A stretch of DNA of 5,450 nucleotides from Candidatus Bathyarchaeota archaeon (lineage in GTDB: Archaea > Thermoproteota > Bathyarchaeia > Bathyarchaeales > Bathyarchaeaceae), in assembly GCA_023136395.1 (NCBI GenBank), contig JAGLRI010000093.1:1-5450 (forward strand). Direction: 5' to 3'. The position numbers and the translations under genes are program-made. The notes under the pieces were generated by a model that saw only the letters and a program-made list of their open reading frames with translations, searched no databases and was not told where the DNA came from. Positions 1 through 5,440 of the stretch are shown one piece after another. Each line of letters opens with the position of its first letter. Within the stretch, counting starts at the first letter, position 1.

Positions 1-515
1 AAAAGGTCTAAAACCTTCCCCACAATATAATCTATAAGAGAGCTTATGCTCTTTGGCTTTTGATAATATGCGGGCATAGCTGGAACAATAATCACGCTAT
101 TTCTCGCTAGATCTAACATATTTCGGAGATGAATGGGATTTAACGGAGTTTCCCTAGGGACAAGAATCAGTTTCCGTTTCTCCTTTAATGTTACGTCTGC
201 TGCTCTTAAAATTAGGTTATCAGAGTAACCATGTGAAATACCAGCTAGTGTTTTCATGCTGCAAGGGATTATAATCATTCCATTTGTTTTGAACGAACCA
301 CTTATAATAGGGGCATTTAAGTCGTCTATGCCGTAAACTTGGGTGGCTAGTTTTTCGAGATCCTTGCTAGAGATTTCAAGTTCGTGTTCAATTACTTTTT
401 CAGCAGCTTTACTTATTACTAACTTCGTTTCTACGCTTTTCTTTTGTAGCACTTCAAGTAAACGTTTTCCATAGATGACCCCACTAGCTCCAGTTATTGC
501 TACAATTAATCGCAT
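1..515 (-). CDS. ubiX: UbiX-type flavin prenyltransferase, C-terminus cut by window edge
   Basis: Flavin prenyltransferase joins a dimethylallyl group to reduced FMN, giving the prenyl-FMN cofactor of UbiD-family decarboxylases; it is a cytosolic flavoprotein. I translated 171 codons from the ATG at 515-513, and the frame stays open to base 1. Visible family motifs are the N-terminal flavin-binding TGASG (residues 8-12), SGS (72-74), PCSMKTLA (84-91), RETPLN (121-126) and the late PAMPAYY stretch (145-151). UbiX proteins are usually about 185-200 residues, so roughly 15-25 residues are missing beyond the window. Only a weak SD-like GGGAT lies 5 bases before the ATG. The flavoprotein gene at 588-1625 is upstream on the same strand, 72 bases away, so an operon is possible. 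In archaea the known need for prenyl-FMN includes anhydromevalonate phosphate decarboxylase of the modified mevalonate pathway; that role here is inference. Family assignment is secure. Confidence 0.95.
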   Translation of the reverse strand, partial: MRLIVAITGASGVIYGKRLLEVLQKKSVETKLVISKAAEKVIEHELEISSKDLEKLATQVYGIDDLNAPIISGSFKTNGMIIIPCSMKTLAGISHGYSDNLILRAADVTLKEKRKLILVPRETPLNPIHLRNMLDLARNSVIIVPAMPAYYQKPKSISSLIDYIVGKVLDL

Positions 516-587
516 ACATATCCCGTTTGTTATAATTCTATACGCTCGCAAAAACTCTTTTGTTTAATTTCACTGGAAAGCCCGAGA

Positions 588-1625
588 TTAAAGTTGTTTT
601 CTTCTTTTTAACTTTGAAAGTCTAATTAACAAGTTTACAGCTCTCTTTTCTTGTTCCACAGGTTTTATTTCTAGTAAACCCTTCCTTTGAGCATATTCAA
701 ACATTTCTTCACCCTTTTTGGTTCTGAGTATAGTAAGCGTCCAACCCGTCATACCTAATCCACCCGTTGAAATATCGGCAAGTTCAGACGAGAAATCGGT
801 GCATAAATCACAAGTTTTGCGAGCATATTGTTTCGCAACTTTTAATGGTATACCCTTCACTTCATTTGACTTCGTAGCAACTAAGATCTTTCCCTTAATA
901 TTTATCTTCGTAACGTTCTGTAAATCGATTCCCATTACTCCCTGAATGTGTTTCTCCATCAGTCCCTCGTAAGTGAAGGTTTCAGTACACATTAGCCCTA
1001 TTGTGAAGTCCAATGCTTTAGCATACTTCTTTAATGGCAGCATCTGCATATTTCGTATAACATTTATCTGACAAGGGGTACCAACAAATGCTAATTTCGC
1101 TTCTTTATCTTTAACCCCCTCTCTGAAAGCAAGCATGTTCGGCGAGTAGGAGTACCTAGTTCCCGCACACTCTAAAACTTCTTCAGGATTTGTAACGAGT
1201 TTTGGGACAGGATAGAAAGGCTTTTCGTTACTGATCCCGGATACGACAGCACCATTAATAATTCCATTTTTAAGGGCCACCGTAAGAAGGGTTGAAACTA
1301 CTCCCCCATCTTGACAAACCTGAAGGATTCTCTCATCCGTTGTTCGAGCAATTACGATGCGACGATAAATACCAAAGTCTTCTTCAATTGTTTTCTCCCT
1401 CCCAAAGACGAATTTTTCCATAGCCTGTCGTGGAAGAGCATATTGCGGGCAGAGTTGAGCACAAATACCGCACGCTGTGCATTTCCCCACCAATTTTGGT
1501 TTGCCTTCAACATATTCCAAGGAATTTAATGGACAACAAACCACACACGCAGCACAACCCATACATTTCTCGTCAGAAACAATTTTTTCCAAGCTTTCTT
1601 CAAAGCTTATCTTTTGGATACTCAT
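588..1625 (-). CDS. FrhB/FdhB-family F420-linked flavoprotein with N-terminal 2[4Fe-4S] ferredoxin domain (FpoF/FqoF-like)
   Basis: Members of this family carry FAD and iron-sulfur centres and pass electrons between coenzyme F420 and partners such as hydrogenase, formate dehydrogenase, membrane F420H2 dehydrogenase or ferredoxin. The 345-residue protein opens with two ferredoxin-type motifs: C21, C24, C27, C31-P and C49, C52, C55, C59-P. The FrhB core follows from about residue 88, with CQDGGVV (104-110), GTRYSYSP (155-162), GTPCQ (182-186) and CDLCTDFSSELADIS (272-286), the last being the family's cysteine pair and ADIS signature. Length and domain order match FpoF/FqoF (about 340-350 residues) better than plain FrhB (about 280). 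No membrane segment is visible. The ATG at 1625 has GAGG 7 bases upstream. No other Fpo/Fqo or hydrogenase subunit lies in the window, so a soluble F420H2:ferredoxin or flavin oxidoreductase is as likely as a complex subunit. The exact partner is unknown. Confidence 0.88.
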   Translation of the reverse strand: MSIQKISFEESLEKIVSDEKCMGCAACVVCCPLNSLEYVEGKPKLVGKCTACGICAQLCPQYALPRQAMEKFVFGREKTIEEDFGIYRRIVIARTTDERILQVCQDGGVVSTLLTVALKNGIINGAVVSGISNEKPFYPVPKLVTNPEEVLECAGTRYSYSPNMLAFREGVKDKEAKLAFVGTPCQINVIRNMQMLPLKKYAKALDFTIGLMCTETFTYEGLMEKHIQGVMGIDLQNVTKINIKGKILVATKSNEVKGIPLKVAKQYARKTCDLCTDFSSELADISTGGLGMTGWTLTILRTKKGEEMFEYAQRKGLLEIKPVEQEKRAVNLLIRLSKLKRRKQL

Positions 1626-1737
1626 CGCCTTCCCTCATTAATATCAGCAACATTGTAGTAGGAGCGTTAAAATATTATGGTGAAAATAAAAAACTATGCA
1701 ATACAAGATTACTTAATTGGAAAAGACAGTGGGAAAG
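1626..1737. promoter_or_regulatory. Divergent intergenic promoter region between flavoprotein and PPP phosphatase
   Basis: Both flanking genes read outward from this spacer, so it should hold two promoters. An AT block at 1667-1676 (TTAAAATATT) is TATA-like on either strand and sits about 42 bases before the flavoprotein start. A second A-rich block at 1682-1693 (GAAAATAAAAAA) lies about 45-55 bases before the phosphatase ATG and could serve as its TATA box. No strong dyad or operator stands out. The assignment rests on spacing and composition only. Confidence 0.45.
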
Positions 1738-2667
1738 ATGGTTCATAAAGAACTTGAATATTTGATCGAGAATGCTTTAAAGACGAGTTCTAAGGAATTT
1801 CTTAAAGTGGTTGAAGATGTTCAGTTGTTGTTTAAAGAGAGTGGATGCCTTGGAAGCTTAAAGATTAAAGGTAAACTTGTTATTGTACCTCCAAAAGGCA
1901 AAGCCGTTGTCGTTGGTGATGTGCATGGGGATCTGGAAAGCCTTGTTTATGTTTTGCGGGATAGCTGCTTCATAGAGAAAGTTTGTGAAGGGGAAAACAT
2001 CTTCTTAATTTTTCTTGGGGATTATGGGGATAGGGGTACCTACTCGCCAGAAGTATACTATGTCATATTACGACTTAAAGAGTGGTTTCCAGAGAACGTT
2101 ATATTACTACGAGGAAATCACGAGGGTCCTAGAGATATCCTCGCTCACCCCCACGATCTTCCAACTCACCTTCAAAGGAAGTTTGGTGAAGAGTGGTCAA
2201 ACATCTATACAAAACTACTCAAGATTTTCGATCATCTATATAATGCGGTACTGGTTGATGAGAGGTACATTATACTCCATGGTGGTATACCCAGCAAAGC
2301 TTCCACAATGGATGACCTAGCTTACGCCCATAAAAAGCATCCACAGGAAAGTCACCTTGAAGAAATACTTTGGAGCGATCCTAAAGAGGACATGAACGGC
2401 ATCTACTATTCACCTAGGGGAGCTGGAAGGCTATTTGGCGAAGATGTTACAGACAAATTTTTAACAATGTTTAACGCCAAAGCATTAATTCGGGGACATG
2501 AACCAAGTAGAGAAGGATTCAAAATAAATCACAATGGAAAAATTCTTACTCTATTCTCAAGGAGAGGTCCCCCATACCACAACAGACATGGAGCCTATTT
2601 ACTTTTAAACCTCTCTGAGAAGATAAAGAGTGTAAAACAACTTGAGCAGTACATCCACAAGTTTTAA
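1738..2667 (+). CDS. Archaeal PPP-family serine/threonine protein phosphatase (PP1-arch-like)
   Basis: This is a predicted two-metal phosphatase that removes phosphate from Ser/Thr residues, related to eukaryotic PP1/PP2A. Numbered from the ATG at 1738 (309 residues), all core PPP motifs are present in order: GDVHG (60-64; metal ligands D61, H63), GDYGDRG (94-100; D95, D98, R99), RGNHE (125-129; N127, H128), HGG (181-183; H181), WSDP (212-215), RGAGRLFG (227-234) and RGHE (252-255; H254). An FSRRGPPY stretch (273-280) sits where eukaryotic enzymes have their FSAPNYC loop. About 50 residues precede the catalytic core. The frame is open to a TTG at 1717, but that codon lacks an SD, while GGGA lies 4 bases before the ATG at 1738, so I prefer the ATG; a GTG at 1729 is also in frame. 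It is transcribed divergently from the flavoprotein gene and converges on the next gene. Catalytic competence is strongly supported; substrates are unknown. Confidence 0.93.
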   Translation: MVHKELEYLIENALKTSSKEFLKVVEDVQLLFKESGCLGSLKIKGKLVIVPPKGKAVVVGDVHGDLESLVYVLRDSCFIEKVCEGENIFLIFLGDYGDRGTYSPEVYYVILRLKEWFPENVILLRGNHEGPRDILAHPHDLPTHLQRKFGEEWSNIYTKLLKIFDHLYNAVLVDERYIILHGGIPSKASTMDDLAYAHKKHPQESHLEEILWSDPKEDMNGIYYSPRGAGRLFGEDVTDKFLTMFNAKALIRGHEPSREGFKINHNGKILTLFSRRGPPYHNRHGAYLLLNLSEKIKSVKQLEQYIHKF

Positions 2668-2676
2668 CTTATCGAT

Positions 2677-3522
2677 CTACGAAGATACGGTTCTTAATTG
2701 GGTTATAGATCCTAAGAAGGTTCCGTCGAGAAGGTATAGTTCTGCGTTATTAATGTCGATACCTTCGGAGCGTAACACTGGACTAATAAACATTTTAGAT
2801 GTTGCGTTTTTTCCCCTGCTTTTTCTATTCATGGATTTGCCTCCAAGGAACTCATTAAATGATGGCATAATCAAGAGTTGAGTGGATCTCAACTCCACGT
2901 CAAAACGATCCCTCAGCGAGTCGACTGGATTTTTTACACCCTTTATTTTTAAGTGTTTTAAAAGGGATCTAGCTAACTCTGCACCGTTACATCTAGCTTT
3001 AACCCAGACCTGTCGGGTTATCCGAAAACCCAAAGGATCCCGAACGACAATTATTGGATGAACGTGACCAATGATGAGGTTTTGGCATTCCAAGAGTTCT
3101 GGAGCCGGCCACGTATGACCATGAAAAAGCCCAGTGTCCCCAAAAAGAACTACACCATTGGAAGGAAAAATTTCCACACTTTCAGGTAGAAGAGGTGTAA
3201 GATTCCCATCATGATTTCCTGGAATAACTTGAACTTCTTGCACCATCTCACCAATTTTTTCAAAGAAATCTGGTATATCACGCCACTCCTCCATTTCAGC
3301 TTTTGCGATTGTATGTTTCACATCACCCAAAACTACTAGAGTTGTTGGCTTGTTGTTTTTGATTAATTGTGTTATCTTTTCTAAAATCTTTGGTGTTTGA
3401 GACGGAACGTGGATTCCTCTTTCTGCTAGTGCTGCTTCCCAGCCAATGTGGAGATCTACGATAACCATTACCCGCTTAGAACCTCTTCTTAAGAGCAATG
3501 CTGAAAACGGTCTTATCGGCAT
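2677..3522 (-). CDS. Archaeal calcineurin-like metallophosphoesterase (MPE, SbcD-related/ICC-like family)
   Basis: This belongs to the archaeal MPE group of two-metal phosphoesterases, often found near Lhr-type helicases and suspected of acting in nucleic acid repair; the substrate is not settled. Numbered from the ATG at 3522 (281 residues), the metal-site motifs are DLH (23-25), LGD (65-67), GNHD (102-105), HGH (134-136) and GHVH (152-155), all intact. C-terminal family hallmarks are FNEFLGG (222-228) and LLDGT (264-268), separated by a Lys/Arg-rich stretch (about 229-243) that could contact nucleic acid (inference). A TTG at 3525 directly precedes the ATG and is an alternative start. AGGAG lies 13 bases before the ATG, too far for a typical SD, whereas a TATA-like box about 25 bases upstream suggests a leaderless start. 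The stop is 9 bases from the stop of the convergent phosphatase gene. No Lhr gene is in this window. Confidence 0.9.
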   Translation of the reverse strand: MPIRPFSALLLRRGSKRVMVIVDLHIGWEAALAERGIHVPSQTPKILEKITQLIKNNKPTTLVVLGDVKHTIAKAEMEEWRDIPDFFEKIGEMVQEVQVIPGNHDGNLTPLLPESVEIFPSNGVVLFGDTGLFHGHTWPAPELLECQNLIIGHVHPIIVVRDPLGFRITRQVWVKARCNGAELARSLLKHLKIKGVKNPVDSLRDRFDVELRSTQLLIMPSFNEFLGGKSMNRKSRGKNATSKMFISPVLRSEGIDINNAELYLLDGTFLGSITQLRTVSS

Positions 3523-3541
3523 CAAACTACAATGGCTCCTA

Positions 3542-3551
3542 AACTATAAAT
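3542..3551 (-). promoter_or_regulatory. TATA-like box for the MPE phosphoesterase gene
   Basis: On the minus strand this reads ATTTATAGTT, centred about 25 bases before the ATG at 3522. That spacing would put the transcription start at or next to the start codon, as in leaderless archaeal mRNAs. The call rests on sequence and distance alone. Confidence 0.45.
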
Positions 3552-3605
3552 CAGAGCTTCTTATCCTGTACATAACAAAAATTACATTGTAAAACTTTTA
3601 TGTGC

Positions 3606-3629
3606 TGAGATTAACGTTTTGAGATTAAC
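3606..3629. repeat. Tandem-phased 10-base direct repeat (two copies, 14-base period)
   Basis: TGAGATTAAC occurs at 3606-3615 and again, identically, at 3620-3629; the match extends leftward only if the spacer Ts are ignored. The pair lies in the spacer between the radical SAM stop and the phosphoesterase start, about 85-110 bases before the latter. It could be a regulator binding site for the phosphoesterase promoter or chance in AT-rich DNA. I know no named element with this sequence. Confidence 0.6.
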
Positions 3630-3654
3630 TAGATATTCACCAATTTTTAGTTAA
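3625..3654. repeat. Inverted repeat, 7-base arms, downstream of the radical SAM gene
   Basis: TTAACTA (3625-3631) and TAGTTAA (3648-3654) are perfect inverted copies separated by 16 bases. The left arm overlaps the second direct-repeat copy. As RNA the AT-only stem would be weak, so it is a poor intrinsic terminator; a protein-binding dyad or chance is more likely. Confidence 0.4.
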
Positions 3655-3674
3655 GTAATTACTAAATTTTACAC

Positions 3675-5105
3675 CTAGGTGACGTAGCGAAGACTTTCAG
3701 AAATGGCGCCTATTCGATTTAAATTATTAAGTACAACGTTAATTCGATAAGAACTCTTCATAGTTTGTATCGCTTCATTTAAGATATACTTAGGGCGGAG
3801 GAAAAAATTTTGATAATTTTCATGTACCATTTTTTTAATTTCTTTGTATGGTACGGCATCAGGAGAGATTTCAGATACAGAAACACCTGTTTCCCAATAT
3901 TTTTCTTCATCTAAAACTCCTTTCATTTTAAGTTCGTCCCAAATGTCCATTCCTGGAAAAGCTCCAAGGATGTTGAATTGTGGGATATCTATGTCTATCT
4001 TTTGCGGAAATTTAAGGGTGTTCTGGATCTCTTGTCTTGTTTCATTAGGAGCACCAACTATGAACGAACCAACAATAACTTCCATTCCAGCTTTTCTAGC
4101 ATTTTTAACTGCATTTTTGGTTTGTTCTGGAGTTATTTGTTTAATGTAATAATCTAAAATTCTTTGATTGGCGCTTTCAATTCCAAGATAAAGCATTTTA
4201 CAACCTGCCTTCACGATTTCTCTCATCATCTCATAAGAACAGTAGTCTACTCGTCCCTCGCAGATCCACTCTATATCTATCTTCTCCTTCCTAATTCTTT
4301 GGCAGAGTTCAATCACTCTTTTTTGGTTTAACGTGAAGTTGTCATCTACAAACATAAGTTGTTTATATCCTTCACTTGTTAACAGATGTAACTCATCAAG
4401 AATGTTCTCCACAGATCTAGGTCTCCATAAACTGTGAACTAATTTCTGACACCCACAAAAACGACAGCGGTACACGCATCCACGGGAAGAGAGAAAGCCA
4501 CTATATTTTTTTGGAGCAACAATTATTCCTGCGGTTGTATTATGATATTCTACATCCAACATTTCTCGAATTGGGAATGGGATAGAGTTAATATCCTTAA
4601 TTAATGGTCTTTCTGGTGTTGAAATAATCCGATTTTTTTTTCTATAGGTTATACCTAAGACGTTTTTTAGATTGCTCCTCTTTTCTAAGCACTTTGCTAA
4701 TTCAAGGCTAGTGTATTCTCCTTCCCCTCGAACGATCACGTCCACAAAAGGATATTTTTTAAGGATTCTCTCCGCATTGAAGGTTGCATGAAAATTTCCA
4801 AAAACTATTGTTGTGTTGGGGTTTTCCTTCTTTACCTCCCTAGCTATTATCGCTGCTGCCCGACCTGAGCTAATTAATGTAGAAAAACCGAGGATGTTGG
4901 GGTCTTCCTTCTTAACCCAGTCAAGAGTGTTTTTTATTGGGAGCCCCTCAGCTGCTTGATCCAGGATAGAAACCTCGATTCCATCATTTTTTAAAAATGC
5001 AGCTATGTATAATATGCCTAAGGGTGGGCTTGAGCCAATCATCTTCTTTTTTTCAGACATTTGAAGTTCAATGTTGGGACTGGGATTTATGAATGAAACC
5101 TTCAT
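3675..5105 (-). CDS. B12-binding-type radical SAM protein, function unassigned
   Basis: Radical SAM enzymes cleave S-adenosylmethionine on a [4Fe-4S] cluster to start radical chemistry. In this 476-residue protein the cluster motif is C210-x3-C214-x2-C217, in the setting SSRGCVYRCRFC. An N-terminal Rossmann-like region (about 1-145) of the cobalamin-binding type carries PPLGILYIAAFL (27-38), GNFHAT (103-108) and VRGEGE (125-130). The core continues with DDNFT (254-258), LGIES (307-311) and GSFIVGAP (346-353). The layout matches class B radical SAM methylases and BchE-like cyclases; archaeal lipid-modifying enzymes such as GDGT ring synthases share this architecture, but nothing here picks a substrate. 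The DxHxxG cobalamin-ligand motif is absent, as in many relatives, so cobalamin use is not proven. The ATG at 5105 follows a purine-rich AAAGGGCAAAGAG rather than a clear SD. The C-terminal ~70 residues are unassigned. It stands alone, 152 bases from the next gene on its strand. Confidence 0.9.
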   Translation of the reverse strand: MKVSFINPSPNIELQMSEKKKMIGSSPPLGILYIAAFLKNDGIEVSILDQAAEGLPIKNTLDWVKKEDPNILGFSTLISSGRAAAIIAREVKKENPNTTIVFGNFHATFNAERILKKYPFVDVIVRGEGEYTSLELAKCLEKRSNLKNVLGITYRKKNRIISTPERPLIKDINSIPFPIREMLDVEYHNTTAGIIVAPKKYSGFLSSRGCVYRCRFCGCQKLVHSLWRPRSVENILDELHLLTSEGYKQLMFVDDNFTLNQKRVIELCQRIRKEKIDIEWICEGRVDYCSYEMMREIVKAGCKMLYLGIESANQRILDYYIKQITPEQTKNAVKNARKAGMEVIVGSFIVGAPNETRQEIQNTLKFPQKIDIDIPQFNILGAFPGMDIWDELKMKGVLDEEKYWETGVSVSEISPDAVPYKEIKKMVHENYQNFFLRPKYILNEAIQTMKSSYRINVVLNNLNRIGAISESLRYVT

Positions 5106-5246
5106 CTCTTTGCCCTTTTACACGTTTTTCCTTAGTATGCATTAGCTAAGATAAACTTAATTCTAATTAAAGGATTTAAACAATAAAATAATTCTAAAAC
5201 GATCAAATATTATCTCACCAAACGCTATTAGCTTAACTTGTTCACT

Positions 5247-5257
5247 TATTAAAATTT
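5247..5257 (+). promoter_or_regulatory. Candidate plus-strand TATA box for the gene beyond the window
   Basis: TATTAAAATTT (5247-5257) is a TATA-like block. Transcription would begin near 5275-5282, giving the presumed downstream gene a leader of about 170 bases. A perfect 6-base dyad begins 2 bases after the box, which suits a repressor site. Evidence is sequence similarity only. Confidence 0.35.
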
Positions 5258-5258
5258 G

Positions 5259-5275
5259 CTCATTAAACAAATGAG
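5259..5275. repeat. Perfect inverted repeat CTCATT-N5-AATGAG, operator-like
   Basis: CTCATT (5259-5264) and AATGAG (5270-5275) are exact inverted copies with a 5-base spacer AAACA; a G-T and a T-A pair extend the stem outward to 8. Its position just after a TATA-like block, over the expected transcription start, is where many archaeal repressors bind. The short arms mean chance cannot be excluded. Confidence 0.45.
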
Positions 5276-5281
5276 TACTAA

Positions 5282-5434
5282 ATGCAATATAGTCTAGAAG
5301 GCATGCATGGCATATGTGAGGAGTTTATCTCAAGACTCCGCATCTCTCTACCCGTTATCGCCCACTCACTACAAAACTCTCCTTCGATGAAATACAAAAG
5401 TATTTTACGGATATTAACTTATCATAAACAGTAA
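5282..5434 (+). CDS. Doubtful 50-residue ORF, possible leader peptide or chance frame
   Basis: ATG at 5282 opens a frame of 50 codons ending in TAA at 5432-5434; a second in-frame ATG is at 5303. The product is not one I recognise: it has a short hydrophobic patch (ISLPVIA), a basic C-terminal third and no membrane helix or known motif. There is no SD before either ATG, though the TATA-like block about 30 bases upstream of 5282 could allow leaderless translation. Its stop overlaps the strong SD of the presumed next gene, a geometry seen in coupled genes. An AT-rich spacer of this size can produce such a frame by chance, so I treat it as unlikely but worth recording. Confidence 0.2.
   Translation: MQYSLEGMHGICEEFISRLRISLPVIAHSLQNSPSMKYKSILRILTYHKQ
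5320..5339 (+). other. Short RNA hairpin in the presumed 5' leader
   Basis: GGAGTTT (5320-5326) can pair with AGACTCC (5333-5339), with one G-U pair, around a six-base loop ATCTCA. The 5' arm contains GGAG, part of an SD-like sequence, which the hairpin would sequester. No T-run follows, so it is not a standard terminator. Confidence 0.35.
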
Positions 5435-5440
5435 GGAGGA
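5433..5440 (+). promoter_or_regulatory. Strong ribosome binding site for a gene starting just past the window
   Basis: AAGGAGGA (5433-5440) is a near-full complement to the archaeal 16S 3' end. The window ends in AT at 5449-5450; if base 5451 is G, an ATG would sit 9 bases after the GGAGG, an ideal spacing. The coding sequence itself is not in the window. Confidence 0.7.

Noticed and set aside
551..555. T5 run after the flavoprotein stop, minus strand, as a terminator
   Set aside because: It is a single short T-run with no stem, too weak to call, and it would separate the likely UbiX/flavoprotein transcript.
718..945. Plus-strand frame of 75 codons antisense to the flavoprotein
   Set aside because: It lies wholly inside the well-supported FrhB-family gene, shows no recognisable motif and has no promoter or ribosome site.
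1311..1765. Plus-strand frames of 72 and 111 codons near the start of the flavoprotein
   Set aside because: They run antisense through the ferredoxin motifs and, for the longer one, on through the divergent promoter into the phosphatase start; the translations look like shadow sequence.
2015..2320. Plus-strand frame of 101 codons inside the phosphatase
   Set aside because: It is another reading frame of the PPP gene, whose catalytic motifs GDYGDRG and RGNHE lie in the main frame here.
2642..2881. Plus-strand frame of 79 codons antisense to the MPE C-terminus
   Set aside because: The minus-strand frame carries family hallmarks (FNEFLGG, LLDGT); the plus frame has none.
3844..4149. Plus-strand frame of 101 codons antisense to the radical SAM gene
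   Set aside because: It is a shadow of the radical SAM core frame, without motif or ribosome site.
5142..5170. Palindrome TTAGCTAA and near-dyad TTAATT-CT-AATTAA
   Set aside because: These are short A/T-dominated palindromes of the kind expected by chance in this AT-rich spacer, with no supporting position relative to a start.
5303..5400. Possible tRNA or C/D-box RNA in the higher-GC patch
   Set aside because: No T-loop GGTTCGA-like sequence or cloverleaf pairing was found; a CGATGAA resembling a C box lacks a suitably spaced CTGA D box.
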